Below are positions 1 to 8,410 of a DNA stretch of 41,835 nt, piece after piece. Every line of letters begins with the position of its first letter. Position 1 is the first letter of the stretch. A program made the position numbers and the translations under genes. This DNA comes from Bacteroidales bacterium (GTDB lineage Bacteria > Bacteroidota > Bacteroidia > Bacteroidales > UBA7960), in the NCBI GenBank assembly GCA_007118135.1, contig SKSE01000023.1, positions 1 to 41,835 on the forward strand, in the 5' to 3' direction. The notes beneath the pieces were generated by a model. The model ran no database searches and had not been told where the DNA came from. It was given only the letters and a program-made list of their open reading frames with translations.

Positions 1-795
1 AAGCGATGTTTGCCAGTCGATGCTGAGAAAATCACAGATGTCGTGGTTTATCTCTTTGATGCCTGTTCCGATTCCTTTGGGGAAAAAGATAAATGGTGTT
101 CCTGTGGCGCGAACAGCATTAGCAATTTTTTTCACCGATGGCATGAATACTTCCTGGTAAAATGTGAAGGGTACACTGCCGGCATGGGTGTCGAACAACT
201 GGAAAGCCGAGATACCATGTTTTACCTGTTGCAAAGCATATTCGATGGTTAGCTCGGTAACGGCTTCGGCCATTTTTTGGGTAAGATGCTTTTCTTTGAA
301 GAAAAATCTCTCGGCATCCGCAAACTGAGAGCGGGTTCCCAGTCCCTGTATCATGAACAGCATGACCGTAAGCGGGGCACCTGAGAAACCAACCAGCGGA
401 GTATTATTCCCCGGAGTTTCAAGAATTTTATCAATGGCATTGTAAATGTATTGAAGCTTACCTGGATCGGGATTTAACATTTGCAACGGATCATTCACAT
501 CCTTGAGCGGTTGTTCGAAAACCGGCCCCTGGTCGGTAAAATCAAGACCCATACCCATGGCATAGGGGATCACCAGTATATCGGAAAACAATATGGCGGC
601 ATCCACACCCAGGTCATCAATGGGCAGCAACGTAACTTTGGCTGCCAGTTCGGGATCTTTCATCAGTTGCCAGAAGGTATATTTTTCCTTCAGTGCATTG
701 TATGAGGGCAGCACCCTGCCTGCCTGCCGCATAAACCATATAGGAGGGCGGTCAGTGGGTTTGCCTTGTAGTGTATCGAGAAATATGTTTGACAT
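1..795 (-). CDS. hemE: Uroporphyrinogen decarboxylase, 3' end missing
   Basis: HemE decarboxylates the four acetate side chains of uroporphyrinogen III to give coproporphyrinogen III in the cytoplasm. Translating the complement from the ATG at 793-795 gives 265 codons open to the window edge. The N-terminus carries the family signature PIWFMRQAGR, whose Arg residues bind substrate carboxylates, and the later FSDILVIPYAMG and FDTHAG segments are also typical. The usual length is about 340 residues, so roughly the last fifth lies outside the window. It is the last visible gene of the hem operon, separated from hemL by an unusual repeat-filled spacer. Identification is secure; only the C-terminus is unseen. 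Confidence 0.95.
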   Translation of the reverse strand, partial: MSNIFLDTLQGKPTDRPPIWFMRQAGRVLPSYNALKEKYTFWQLMKDPELAAKVTLLPIDDLGVDAAILFSDILVIPYAMGMGLDFTDQGPVFEQPLKDVNDPLQMLNPDPGKLQYIYNAIDKILETPGNNTPLVGFSGAPLTVMLFMIQGLGTRSQFADAERFFFKEKHLTQKMAEAVTELTIEYALQQVKHGISAFQLFDTHAGSVPFTFYQEVFMPSVKKIANAVRATGTPFIFFPKGIGTGIKEINHDICDFLSIDWQTSL

Positions 796-975
796 TCTTT
801 AAAATTTAAAGTTTAAAATTCGAACCGAGGCGCAGCCGAGCTCAGCGAAGCTAATATCGAATATCGAATATCGAATATCGAATATCGAATATCGAAATCC
901 GAAACCATTAATTTTTCAACTCTTCAACTCTTCCACTTTTCAACCTTTCCACTCGCTTATCAACTTATCCACCCT
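796..975. repeat. Repeat mosaic between hemL and hemE
   Basis: This 180-bp spacer inside the hem operon holds no gene. It contains six tandem copies of the 7-mer AATATCG (853-894), a nearly palindromic GC-rich block around a GAGCTC core (about 828-851), an AT-rich AAATTTAAAG-type stretch next to the hemE start, and a pyrimidine-rich track. Within that track a 21-bp sequence occurs exactly twice, at 915-935 and 975-995. The second copy lies in the 3' end of hemL and encodes part of its Glu-Glu-Leu-Lys tail. The tract should be transcribed, because the genes on both sides are on the minus strand. Confidence 0.8.
853..894. repeat. Tandem 7-mer repeat, six copies
   Basis: Six perfect head-to-tail copies of AATATCG lie 58 bp upstream of the hemE start codon on the transcribed side. 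The array has no unique spacers, so it is a simple-sequence repeat and not a CRISPR. Slippage here would change the spacing between hemL and hemE but not a reading frame. Confidence 0.9.
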
Positions 976-2271
976 TCAACTCTTCAACTCTTCCATCGCC
1001 TTCAAGCTCGCTTCCACCGTTTTATCAATCTCTTCATCGGTGATGCATGCAGGAATAAAGGCTGCCTCAAATTGAGAGGGTGGCAGGTAAATGCCTTGCT
1101 CCAGCATGGCTTTGAAATATCTGCCGAATTTTCCGGTATCGGATTGATTGGCGTCATCAAAGGATTTAACTGTATTCAGTTTTGTGAAAAACAGTGTGAT
1201 CATAGAACCTACCCTGTTTACAACACCTTTGTGCCCGGTTTGTTGCAGGTTATCTCTGAAACCTTTTTCCAGGCGCGCGGATTTCTCTTCCAGGTTTTTG
1301 TGGAATCCAGGTGTTTCGTCAATGATTTTAAGGGTTGCCAGTCCGGCAGCCATGGCCAGCGGGTTACCGGAAAGAGTACCGGCCTGGTAGATGGGTCCTG
1401 CCGGAGCCAGCTTTTCCATGATCTCTTTAGGTCCGCCGTAGGCACCTACAGGAAGCCCGCCGCCGATGATTTTCCCCAGACAGGTAATATCAGGAGTGAT
1501 TCCAAAATGCTCCTGTGCTCCTCCTTTGGCCAGTCGGAAACCGGTCATTACCTCATCAAAGATGAGCAGGGTGCCGTATTTTTGTGTCAGTCCTCTTAAC
1601 CCATCCAGAAATTCCTTATCGGGAATGACCACACCCATGTTTCCGACGACGGGTTCCAGAATTATGGCTGCAATATCATCACCATGTTTTTCAAAAAGTT
1701 TTGCTACACCTTCAAGATCGTTGTATCGGGCTGTGAGAGTATCCTGGGCGGTTCCCTGTGTAACTCCCGGACTATCAGGCAAACCCAGTGTCAGTGCACC
1801 GGAACCGGCTTTAATGAGAAAACTATCGGCATGTCCGTGATAGCAACCTTCAAATTTGATGAATTTGTTGCGGCCGGTATATCCTCTTGCGAGGCGAAGG
1901 GCACTCATGCAGGCTTCGGTACCTGAATTTACCATGCGCACAATGTCCATAGAGGGTTTCATCTTTTTGATTTGTTCAGCCATATCGGTCTCACCCACGG
2001 TGGGGGCACCGTAGCTGGTTCCGCGCTGCGCGGCTTCGGTAATGGCCTTAATAACACGCTCATCGGCATGACCTACTATCATGGGTCCCCATGATGAAAC
2101 GTAATCGATATATTCATTTCCGTCGATATCCCACATTTTGGCCCCTTTGGCCCTGGTAATAAAAACCGGATTTCCGCCCACACTTTTGAATGCTCTGGCT
2201 GGACTGTTCACCCCGCCGGGGAGGCTCTTCCGGGCCCTGTCGAATTGGTTGATGCTTTTGGTGAAGTTCAT
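976..2271 (-). CDS. hemL: Glutamate-1-semialdehyde 2,1-aminomutase
   Basis: HemL is a PLP enzyme that moves the amino group of glutamate-1-semialdehyde to make 5-aminolevulinate, the second step of the C5 pathway. The 431-residue protein has the usual length (about 425-430). It shows the aminotransferase class III pattern [11 protein letters not shown] (residues 236-246) and the PLP-lysine motif CLGKIIGGG with Lys267. [13 protein letters not shown] is also typical. The ATG at 2269-2271 gives the standard N-terminus [19 protein letters not shown]. The last codons form part of a 21-bp repeat that recurs downstream, so the extreme C-terminus may have been remodelled. In the operon it follows the DUF559 gene and precedes hemE. 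Confidence 0.97.
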   Translation of the reverse strand: MNFTKSINQFDRARKSLPGGVNSPARAFKSVGGNPVFITRAKGAKMWDIDGNEYIDYVSSWGPMIVGHADERVIKAITEAAQRGTSYGAPTVGETDMAEQIKKMKPSMDIVRMVNSGTEACMSALRLARGYTGRNKFIKFEGCYHGHADSFLIKAGSGALTLGLPDSPGVTQGTAQDTLTARYNDLEGVAKLFEKHGDDIAAIILEPVVGNMGVVIPDKEFLDGLRGLTQKYGTLLIFDEVMTGFRLAKGGAQEHFGITPDITCLGKIIGGGLPVGAYGGPKEIMEKLAPAGPIYQAGTLSGNPLAMAAGLATLKIIDETPGFHKNLEEKSARLEKGFRDNLQQTGHKGVVNRVGSMITLFFTKLNTVKSFDDANQSDTGKFGRYFKAMLEQGIYLPPSQFEAAFIPACITDEEIDKTVEASLKAMEELKS

Positions 2272-2352
2272 ATATGTATTAAGTTGTTAATTTTTAGTTT
2301 AAAAGCAAATAGATGTAATGAATTTTTCAATCTGCAAACATATAAATTTTTG

Positions 2353-2390
2353 CCGACCTACTCCCCCTTCGAAGGGGGCCGGGGGGATGT
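2353..2390. repeat. Left inverted repeat of the DUF559 element
   Basis: This 38-bp GC-rich repeat matches the reverse complement of 2772-2809 at 34 of 38 positions. Its core is the perfect 16-bp palindrome CCCCCTTCGAAGGGGG, followed by CCGGGGGGATGT. It overlaps the 3' end of the DUF559 gene, whose stop codon (2358-2360) lies inside it. It differs sharply in composition from the AT-rich surroundings. Confidence 0.9.
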
Positions 2391-2759
2391 CTTGCGTTTT
2401 ATTTCATCAATAGTAATTTCCAAGGCTCTCAAAACGTTGAACATATCTTTTTTAACCTGCAAATCCGGAAAACGCAAAAAAGTAATCTCATACTCTTCAA
2501 GTTCCTTTTGTCTGTTACTATCATAATCAATTTTATGGTCATGACTTAAGCCATCGATTTCTATGGCAAGTTTTAATTCATGGCAGTAAAAATCAACAAT
2601 ATAATTCAATAGTGGTACTTGACGGTGAAACTCAACACCATAGGCCTTGCCTTTAATTTCTTTCCATAAAAGTATTTCCGAAAGAGTGCTTTGTTTTCTT
2701 AAGATTCGCGCAAGTTCTTTTAGTTTGGGGTTGTATGGGATTATTTTGTTGTGGTTCAT
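2358..2759 (-). CDS. DUF559 (Vsr-like) endonuclease-domain protein
   Basis: This 133-residue protein belongs to the DUF559 group, which has the very-short-patch-repair (Vsr) endonuclease fold. Visible landmarks are the N-terminal LRKQSTLSEILLWKEIKG helix region, FHRQVPLLNYIVDFYC with Asp56, and LAIEIDGLSHD with Glu67 and Asp69, which fit a PD-(D/E)XK-like active site. The C-terminus ends in SPRPPSKGE, which is simply the flanking GC-rich repeat read as protein. The gene lies between hemB and hemL on the same strand, does not belong to heme synthesis, and is bracketed by 38-bp inverted repeats, which suggests it arrived as a unit. The biological substrate of this family is unknown to me. Confidence 0.88.
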   Translation of the reverse strand: MNHNKIIPYNPKLKELARILRKQSTLSEILLWKEIKGKAYGVEFHRQVPLLNYIVDFYCHELKLAIEIDGLSHDHKIDYDSNRQKELEEYEITFLRFPDLQVKKDMFNVLRALEITIDEIKRKTSPRPPSKGE

Positions 2760-2771
2760 TTTAATGTTTTA

Positions 2772-2809
2772 ACATCCCCCCGGCCCCCTTGAAAGGGGGA
2801 GTTGGCCGG
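2772..2809. repeat. Right inverted repeat of the DUF559 element
   Basis: This is the inverted partner of 2353-2390. It starts ACATCCCCCCGG and contains the slightly imperfect dyad CCCCCTTGAAAGGGGG. It begins 13 bp upstream of the DUF559 start codon, so any transcript covering both repeats could fold them against each other around the gene. Confidence 0.9.
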
Positions 2810-2833
2810 TGGTTGGTTCAATTTTCGAATTTA

Positions 2834-3820
2834 TCAAAAGCTTTTCTTTCCCTCCAACCACTGCGCAACCTCCTTCGCATGATACGTAATAATTATATCC
2901 GCTCCGGCGCGGCGAATGGATTTCAGGATTTCTTTGGTGATGCGTTGACCGTCAATCCAGCCTTTTTCTGTGGCGGCTTTTACCATGGAGAATTCACCGC
3001 TGACATTGTAGGCGGCAATGGGAATATTGAACTGGTCTTTTGCCCGTTGAATGATATCCAGGTAGGATAAGGCCGGTTTTACCATGATGATATCTGCACC
3101 TTCTTCAATATCCAGTTCGATTTCGCGCATGGCTTCGTTGCTGTTGGCGGGGTTCATCTGGTAAGTCTGGCGGTCGCCAAACTGCGGTGCGCTTTCAGCT
3201 GCTTCGCGGAAGGGCCCGTAAAAGGCTGATGCATATTTGGCCGAGTATGCCATGATGGGAATATTGCTGAACCCTTCATCGTCCAATGCTTCGCGAATAT
3301 AGGCCACTCTGCCGTCCATCATATCGCTGGGGGCTACCATATCCACTCCGGCTTTGGCGAAGGCAAGGGATTGTTTGGCCAGGGTTTCCAGCGTCAGATC
3401 ATTATCTACATCGTTGTTGACAATGGTGCCGCAATGTCCGTGGGTAGTATATTCACAATTGCACACATCGGCAATAACATACATTTCGGGTAGTTCTTTT
3501 TTGATGGCCCAGATGGCAGTGGGTATGATGGCGTTTTCTTCTGCACCCACCAGGCCATGCTCGTCTTTGGTTTCAGGAATACCAAACAGTAAAACGGACT
3601 TGATTCCCAATTGATAAAGCTCTTTGCACTCCTGCACAAGCATATCAACCGAAAGCTGATAGTTGCCGGGCATGGAGTTTATGGGGTTTTTAACATTCTG
3701 ACCCGGGCAGGCAAACAGAGGCATCACCAGATTTTCAAGCGAAACTGTGGTTTCGTTTACCATCGCCCGGATCACCGGGTTGGAACGAAGTCTTCTTAAA
3801 CGTGTGGTTGGGAAATACAT
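2834..3820 (-). CDS. hemB: Delta-aminolevulinic acid dehydratase (porphobilinogen synthase)
   Basis: HemB condenses two 5-aminolevulinate molecules to porphobilinogen. I chose the ATG at 3818-3820, giving 328 residues and the standard start MYFPTTRLRRLR; a longer in-frame extension to 3886 has no family similarity. The metal site VCNCEYTTHGHC has Cys120, Cys122 and Cys130, the same positions as the zinc-binding cysteines of the E. coli enzyme, so it is predicted to be zinc-dependent. The Schiff-base lysines are Lys195 (AYSAKYASAFYGPFR) and Lys248 (IIMVKPALSYLD). It lies 43 bp after hemD in the operon. Confidence 0.97.
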   Translation of the reverse strand: MYFPTTRLRRLRSNPVIRAMVNETTVSLENLVMPLFACPGQNVKNPINSMPGNYQLSVDMLVQECKELYQLGIKSVLLFGIPETKDEHGLVGAEENAIIPTAIWAIKKELPEMYVIADVCNCEYTTHGHCGTIVNNDVDNDLTLETLAKQSLAFAKAGVDMVAPSDMMDGRVAYIREALDDEGFSNIPIMAYSAKYASAFYGPFREAAESAPQFGDRQTYQMNPANSNEAMREIELDIEEGADIIMVKPALSYLDIIQRAKDQFNIPIAAYNVSGEFSMVKAATEKGWIDGQRITKEILKSIRRAGADIIITYHAKEVAQWLEGKKSF

Positions 3821-3863
3821 ATCTTGACTTTTTGAGTTGCTGTAAAAACTAAGTTCAAAGTTA

Positions 3864-4616
3864 CTATTCAGAAAAATAATCATCAATAGCCTGAACCAGC
3901 GATTGAGCGGAAGGGTAGGGGGCTGTAACTGCTACATCATAACCACATTCCTTTATAGCAAGGGCCGTCGTATTGCCTATGGCTGCCAAAAGCAACGATT
4001 CTGCATTTTGAAAAGCATCCAGAAAAGCATAAAATCCCGAGGGCGATGTAAAAATACAAATATCTGCTTCTCTGTTTTTTACCAGTCCGGCTATCTGTTC
4101 ATCCACCCTTGAAAGTGGTATTGTTTCATAGACGTTTATCCGTTTAACGGTAGCCATTTCAGAAAGCGTTGTTTCCAGAAAATCAGGAGCTTTGTTACCG
4201 ACAGCAAGTAGTATTTTATTGCCGGCAATGGAGGCATTCTCCAGAAGAAATTTTGCCAGGTCTCTGGCGTCGGTTCCCGGGTTCGGGAATGCCGCTTTAT
4301 GACCGTATTTTTCCAGTTCGGCACCCGTAGCCTGCCCAACCACTGCAATTTTGATGTGGGATGGGAGATTAAAATCACTCTGGAAATCAGAAAGATTTTC
4401 GAAAAATCCTCGCACACCTTTTTTGCTGGTGAATACCAGTAAATCAAATTCTCCCGGCTGGATAAGGCGACTGAGTTCTTCTTCATGAATCCGGATGGTA
4501 CGGGTTTCTATCATGGGAAGATTTAAGGCCTTTGCTCCTTTGGCTTCCAGGAGCATCAGCATTTCCTCCGCCTGATCGGCCGGTTGGGTGGTTATTATGA
4601 CTTTGCCTTTCAGCAT
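3864..4616 (-). CDS. hemD: Uroporphyrinogen-III synthase
   Basis: HemD closes and inverts ring D of hydroxymethylbilane to give uroporphyrinogen III. Sequence conservation is low in this family, but the two-domain pattern is visible: VIITTQPADQ at the start, DLLVFTSKKGVRGFF (about residues 58-72), IAVVGQATGAELEKYG, and CIFTSPSGFYAFLDAF followed by LAAIGNTTALAIKECGY. The 250-residue length is normal. Its start codon overlaps the hemC stop as TGATG (TGA and ATG share position 4616), implying translational coupling. The position between hemC and hemB supports the assignment. Confidence 0.93.
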   Translation of the reverse strand: MLKGKVIITTQPADQAEEMLMLLEAKGAKALNLPMIETRTIRIHEEELSRLIQPGEFDLLVFTSKKGVRGFFENLSDFQSDFNLPSHIKIAVVGQATGAELEKYGHKAAFPNPGTDARDLAKFLLENASIAGNKILLAVGNKAPDFLETTLSEMATVKRINVYETIPLSRVDEQIAGLVKNREADICIFTSPSGFYAFLDAFQNAESLLLAAIGNTTALAIKECGYDVAVTAPYPSAQSLVQAIDDYFSE

Positions 4617-5554
4617 CAGATTTGATTGTTTTTCCGGATTTCTTCGAGAATTTCCCTGGAGCCCTTCAGAATAAATGAATCTGCAAGTTTTGATGCAAGT
4701 TCGGTTCCACTATCAGCGGGTCCATGGAGTTCGTCCCTTAAAATTACAGAAGAATCCAGATTGGAAACGAATCCTTTTATTCTGAAATCATTGTTTTTCA
4801 GTTCTGTGAAACAGCCGATAGGTACCTGGCAGCCTCCTTCCAGCTTTCGCAGAAAAGTTCTTTCGGCATTTACCGCCTGCAAGGTGGGCTGGTGGATAAC
4901 AGGTTTGAGTAGTTCAACCAATTCCGGATCATTTTCACGTATTTCCATGGCAATGGCACCCTGGCTGACTGCCGGTATAAAAACTTCAGGGTCCAGAATT
5001 TCTGTAATCATGTGATCAAGCCCCAGTCGCTGCAAGCCTGCTGCTGCCATGATCATGGCGGTACAATGCCCGTTCTGCATTTTCTGTAGTCGGGTATTTA
5101 CGTTACCGCGTATATCAACAATCTTAAAGGACGGATTGTAGCTGAGCAATAATGCCCTGCGCCGCAGACTGCTGGTGGCAATAACATCATTCTCGTCAAG
5201 CTCATGTAATTTTTTACCTGCTATGTGCACCAGGGCATCACGAAATTCCCCCCTTTCCAATACTCCTCCCAGTGTTAGACCTTCAGGAAACCGTGTAGGT
5301 AAGTCTTTTAAACTGTGAACGGCAATATCGATGGTTCTGTTTATCAGTTCTACCTCCAGCTCTTTGGTAAATAGCCCTTTGTCGCCTATTTTTGACAAAG
5401 CAACATCAAGAATTTTATCGCCTTTAGTTTTAATTATCTTAACTTCAACCTGCTGTGCGGGCCAGGATTGTAAAATGGATTCTTTTACCCGGTGGGCCTG
5501 GTATAATGCAAGCTGACTTCCCCTCGTTCCGATGCGTATGATATTATCCTTCAT
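4616..5554 (-). CDS. hemC: Porphobilinogen deaminase (hydroxymethylbilane synthase)
   Basis: HemC polymerises four porphobilinogens into hydroxymethylbilane on a covalently bound dipyrromethane cofactor. The 312-residue protein starts IRIGTRGSQLALYQAHRV, has the catalytic Asp84 in AVHSLKDLP, the substrate-binding arginines in SSLRRRALLL, and the cofactor cysteine Cys242 in LEGGCQVPIGCF, at the same number as in E. coli. The start overlaps the end of hemA by 11 bp and the stop overlaps hemD, so hemA-C-D is a tightly coupled block. Confidence 0.97.
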   Translation of the reverse strand: MKDNIIRIGTRGSQLALYQAHRVKESILQSWPAQQVEVKIIKTKGDKILDVALSKIGDKGLFTKELEVELINRTIDIAVHSLKDLPTRFPEGLTLGGVLERGEFRDALVHIAGKKLHELDENDVIATSSLRRRALLLSYNPSFKIVDIRGNVNTRLQKMQNGHCTAMIMAAAGLQRLGLDHMITEILDPEVFIPAVSQGAIAMEIRENDPELVELLKPVIHQPTLQAVNAERTFLRKLEGGCQVPIGCFTELKNNDFRIKGFVSNLDSSVILRDELHGPADSGTELASKLADSFILKGSREILEEIRKNNQI

Positions 5555-6809
5555 TTTTGTCCTGAAGTTCGAATAGCTGATTTACCACATTGATAAATTC
5601 ACGTTGTTTGCCGTTGTTGGTTACCTGCTTTAGATTGCGAATGAACAGGCGGGTGTACTTGCGTGAAATATGCTCGGCATATCTCGAAATCATTTCATTT
5701 TCGTTAATACCATTAATGCGCAGAAATCCTTCCAGTTCAGAGTTGTTGACCGCTTCCATATTTTTTTGAATTTTCATGATAGAAGGGGTAAGCTCAAGTG
5801 CATTTAGCCAGTCATTGAATTCCTGCTTAACAAACTGAATAATTTCCATGGCTTCAGAAATGGCTTCCTTTCTTTTATTCTGGGTTTCCTTAACAATTTC
5901 TTGCAGGTCATCAACAGCAAAAAGTTCTACATCGGACAGTTGAAGGATATCGGTGCTGATATTTCGTGGCACGGAAAGATCCATGTAAAGCTGGGATGTT
6001 GAGCGTTGAGCTGCAAATTTTTCAACCATTTCTTTGGTAATAATATGGCTTTGAGCGCCTGTTGCAACTAGAATAATATCACTTTGCGGCAGGTATTCAT
6101 GTAACTTTTCCAGTTCAAAGGCTGTGATATTGTGCTTTTCAGCCAGTTCCAGTGCCTTGCTGTAGGTACGGTTGGTAATGTATAAATGACAGCACTCGCG
6201 TTTTACAAGGTTAACCAGGGCAAGTTCACCCATCACACCTGTACCAATGAGCGTGATCTTTTTGTTTTGAATGTCCGGGGTACGCTGGCAAATTAATTCA
6301 ACAGCTGCTGAACTGATAGATGCCGAACCTTTATTGATGGCGGTTTCTGTTCTAACCCTTTTCCCTGCTTCAAAAGCCTTATTGAACATTCGGGTCAGTA
6401 AGGAACTACTATGATCGTTTTCAAGGCTGAGTAAGAAACCGCCTTTCACCTGTGTTACTATCTGGTCTTCACCAAGAACAAGCGATTCGAGACCCGAGAC
6501 AACTCTGAACAGATGTTCTGCTGCAGGATCACCTTCAATGGAGTAAAAGTATTTTCTGAGGTCAGGAGGGGTTTTTTTAAAGAATTCCAGATTGCGATAA
6601 ATGGAATCAAAAGCTTTTTCCGGGCAACAGCTTTCAATATGAAAATAAACTTCAATACGGTTACAGGTTGAAATTACCACTGCACCTTTTAAATCAGGGT
6701 CTATCTGCAATTGCTTTAAAAATGTAAGTGATTCATCAGGGGTGAAGGCAAATTTTTCTCTGATTTCGAGAGGTGCATTTTTATAACTGGTTCCAACGAG
6801 TCCTAACAT
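5544..6809 (-). CDS. hemA: Glutamyl-tRNA reductase
   Basis: HemA reduces glutamyl-tRNA(Glu) to glutamate-1-semialdehyde with NADPH, the first and usually regulated step of the C5 pathway. From the ATG at 6807-6809 the protein is 421 residues and begins MLGLVGTSYKNAPLEIREKF. A TTG three codons upstream (6818) is a weaker alternative start. The catalytic cysteine is Cys49 in VVISTCNRIEVY. LFRVVSGLESLVLGEDQIVTQVK and the nucleotide-binding ITLIGTGVMGELA follow, and the C-terminal dimerisation domain contains the IMKIQKNMEAVNNSEL helix. It is the first gene of the hem operon. Confidence 0.97.
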   Translation of the reverse strand: MLGLVGTSYKNAPLEIREKFAFTPDESLTFLKQLQIDPDLKGAVVISTCNRIEVYFHIESCCPEKAFDSIYRNLEFFKKTPPDLRKYFYSIEGDPAAEHLFRVVSGLESLVLGEDQIVTQVKGGFLLSLENDHSSSLLTRMFNKAFEAGKRVRTETAINKGSASISSAAVELICQRTPDIQNKKITLIGTGVMGELALVNLVKRECCHLYITNRTYSKALELAEKHNITAFELEKLHEYLPQSDIILVATGAQSHIITKEMVEKFAAQRSTSQLYMDLSVPRNISTDILQLSDVELFAVDDLQEIVKETQNKRKEAISEAMEIIQFVKQEFNDWLNALELTPSIMKIQKNMEAVNNSELEGFLRINGINENEMISRYAEHISRKYTRLFIRNLKQVTNNGKQREFINVVNQLFELQDKNEG

Positions 6810-7277
6810 GTGAGTCAAAATAAAAGCTAATCGGTATTGTTTTACCTGTTAATCAGGCTTTTGTTATGATAAAAAATGTGGTTAAAAGCCTGAAAATCCT
6901 TTTAATCATGGTGTTTACGATGATTAGTCAGCGAAGATAAGCATAATTATTTTTAGTGAAAAACCCTGGTAATAATTTTCATCTAAGTTAGAATGTGTTT
7001 AAATTATTGGTAAAAACAAATATGATAAGCCAAAATTTACAATTACTACTTCTTTCTATTACTTTTTACTGAATGGGGCTAAAGCCCAATGGTTAAGATA
7101 ATATCTTATCCGCAGGCTAAAGTCAACGGTAATCGATATATCTGTATTTCTATTTTTTATTCCGGTCAGGTTTACCCGCCTGTGGAGGGTTTAACTGACG
7201 GATTTGATATCCACACAATTTCGTAATTTTAACCTGTATTAGTATAAGTTTTTTCTAAGAATTAAAAACATGAAAAC
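6810..7277. other. Non-coding divergent region with REP-like dyads
   Basis: This 468-bp gap separates hemA (minus) from the beta-propeller lipoprotein gene (plus) and should contain both promoters. A degenerate -7 box for hemA may be the complement of CGAAGATA near 6926-6933, one mismatch from CAAAnnTA. The right half holds a cluster of imperfect inverted repeats (7071-7203) listed separately. I see no coding sequence or RNA gene. Confidence 0.6.
7075..7203. repeat. Cluster of REP-like inverted repeats
   Basis: The dyads are GGGCTAAAGCCC (7076-7087), AAGAT-AAT-ATCTT just after it, a related CAGGCTAAAGTC, and a long imperfect stem with arms starting CCGGTCAGGTTTACCC (about 7164) and GGGTTTAACTGACGG (to about 7203). 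The spacing and the shared CTAAAG word suggest decayed extragenic palindromic elements. No transposase is nearby. Confidence 0.5.
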
Positions 7278-8351
7278 ATGAAGATGAAACTATTACATAT
7301 TGGGATGGCCTTCGTATTAGCAGGATTGATTTCCTGTGGTCAGAGAGCTGAAAAAACCGAAGAAACAACTGAGCTTCAAGGTGTGATCATAGTTGCCAGT
7401 AAAAGCGGGAATGATGTGTATTTTATTGATCGTGAAACCGGTGAAACCCTTATCATTCTTCCAACAGGACTTGAGCCCCATGAAGTGGAAGTATCGGATG
7501 ATGGCCGCATTGCAGTGGTTTGTAATTATGGCGACAGAGAAAATCCCGGAAACACTCTTACCGTTTACGATGTGCTAAGGGGAGAATACCATAAAACCAT
7601 TGATCTGGGCGAGCATACCCGTCCGCACGGAATGCAGTGGGTTGCCGGTACCAATAATCTGCTGGTAACTACTGAGGGAAGTCAGAGTTTGCTGGTGGTT
7701 GACATAAAGGAAGGTGCCATAGTGCAGGTAATGAATACCGGAGAAGATGTATCTCATATGGTTGCTGCAACACCAGATTTTTCAAGAGCCTTTGTTCCAA
7801 GTATCCGGACCGGGAATATGGCAGTTTTTAATTTGGAAACCGGTGAGTTGATAGATCATGTTTACAGCGGAGCTGGTGCCGAAGGTATCGATGTCAGCCC
7901 CGACGGTGCAGAGGTCTGGGTTACCAACCGGGCTGATAACACCATCACCATTTTTGATACACAAACGCTTGAAGTATTGGCGCAATTGCCCTGCGAAGAC
8001 TTTCCCATCCGTGCCAAATTTACCCCGGATGGAAGCCGTTTCCTGGTGAGTAATGCCCGCTCCGGTACCATTGCCGTTTTTGATGCGGTGAATAAATTAC
8101 ACATGGCGGATATAAAACTGACTCCCCCTGTTCCGGCCGATACCGATGCCGAACGCTACTTTGCAGATTTTGAAGGTACATCCATTCCTATAGGGCTGGT
8201 AATTCCCGATAACCGCTTTGCCTATGTAGCCAATACACGCTCCGATGTGGTTTCAGTTATTGATATTGAGAAACTGGAAATTATAGATCATTTTGAGGCA
8301 GGAAGAGAGCCCGACGGTATCAACTTTTCGCATCTGAAACCGGAACAGTAA
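7278..8351 (+). CDS. YncE/YVTN-type beta-propeller lipoprotein
   Basis: This 357-residue protein has a lipoprotein signal with lipobox LISC (Cys20). The rest is a single beta-propeller of YVTN/YncE-like repeats, with recurring blades such as GETLIILPTGLEPHEVEVSDDG, GIDVSPDGAEVWVTNRADNT, and NRFAYVANTRSDVVSVID. It is expected on the periplasmic side of a membrane. Related proteins bind ligands or partner proteins, but no catalytic residues are evident and I cannot name a substrate. It stands alone downstream of the REP-like region. A three-codon ATG-AAA-ACA-TGA frame at 7270 overlaps the start, probably by chance. Confidence 0.88.
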   Translation: MKMKLLHIGMAFVLAGLISCGQRAEKTEETTELQGVIIVASKSGNDVYFIDRETGETLIILPTGLEPHEVEVSDDGRIAVVCNYGDRENPGNTLTVYDVLRGEYHKTIDLGEHTRPHGMQWVAGTNNLLVTTEGSQSLLVVDIKEGAIVQVMNTGEDVSHMVAATPDFSRAFVPSIRTGNMAVFNLETGELIDHVYSGAGAEGIDVSPDGAEVWVTNRADNTITIFDTQTLEVLAQLPCEDFPIRAKFTPDGSRFLVSNARSGTIAVFDAVNKLHMADIKLTPPVPADTDAERYFADFEGTSIPIGLVIPDNRFAYVANTRSDVVSVIDIEKLEIIDHFEAGREPDGINFSHLKPEQ

Positions 8352-8410
8352 AACCAGTTATATAAACCCCGGCATACCCTGCCCGGTAAAAACTTATGAA
8401 ACTGCTTTGA

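Larger units (their letters stand above)
2353..2809 (-). mobile_element. Possible DUF559-carrying insertion bounded by inverted repeats
   Basis: The DUF559 gene and its two inverted GC-rich repeats form a 457-bp unit inside the hem operon, between hemB (stop at 2834) and the hemL start (2271). There is no transposase and I could not see a convincing target-site duplication, so mobilisation, if it occurs, would depend on the DUF559 protein itself or on a helper elsewhere. The repeat pair is direct observation; the mobile-element interpretation is inference. Confidence 0.5.

Noticed and set aside
853-894. Possible CRISPR-like repeat array
   Set aside because: The 7-mers are directly tandem with no spacers, and no cas gene is nearby.
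1072-1926. Open frames on the plus strand across hemL
   Set aside because: They are shadows of a well-conserved gene, without recognisable domains.
3820-3886. N-terminal extension of hemB
   Set aside because: The extra 22 residues are not family-like and overlap the hemD 3' end; the ATG at 3820 gives the standard N-terminus and cysteine numbering.
7270-7281. Three-codon upstream frame overlapping the propeller-lipoprotein start
   Set aside because: It is too short to judge and likely chance in an AT-rich leader; no supporting structure.
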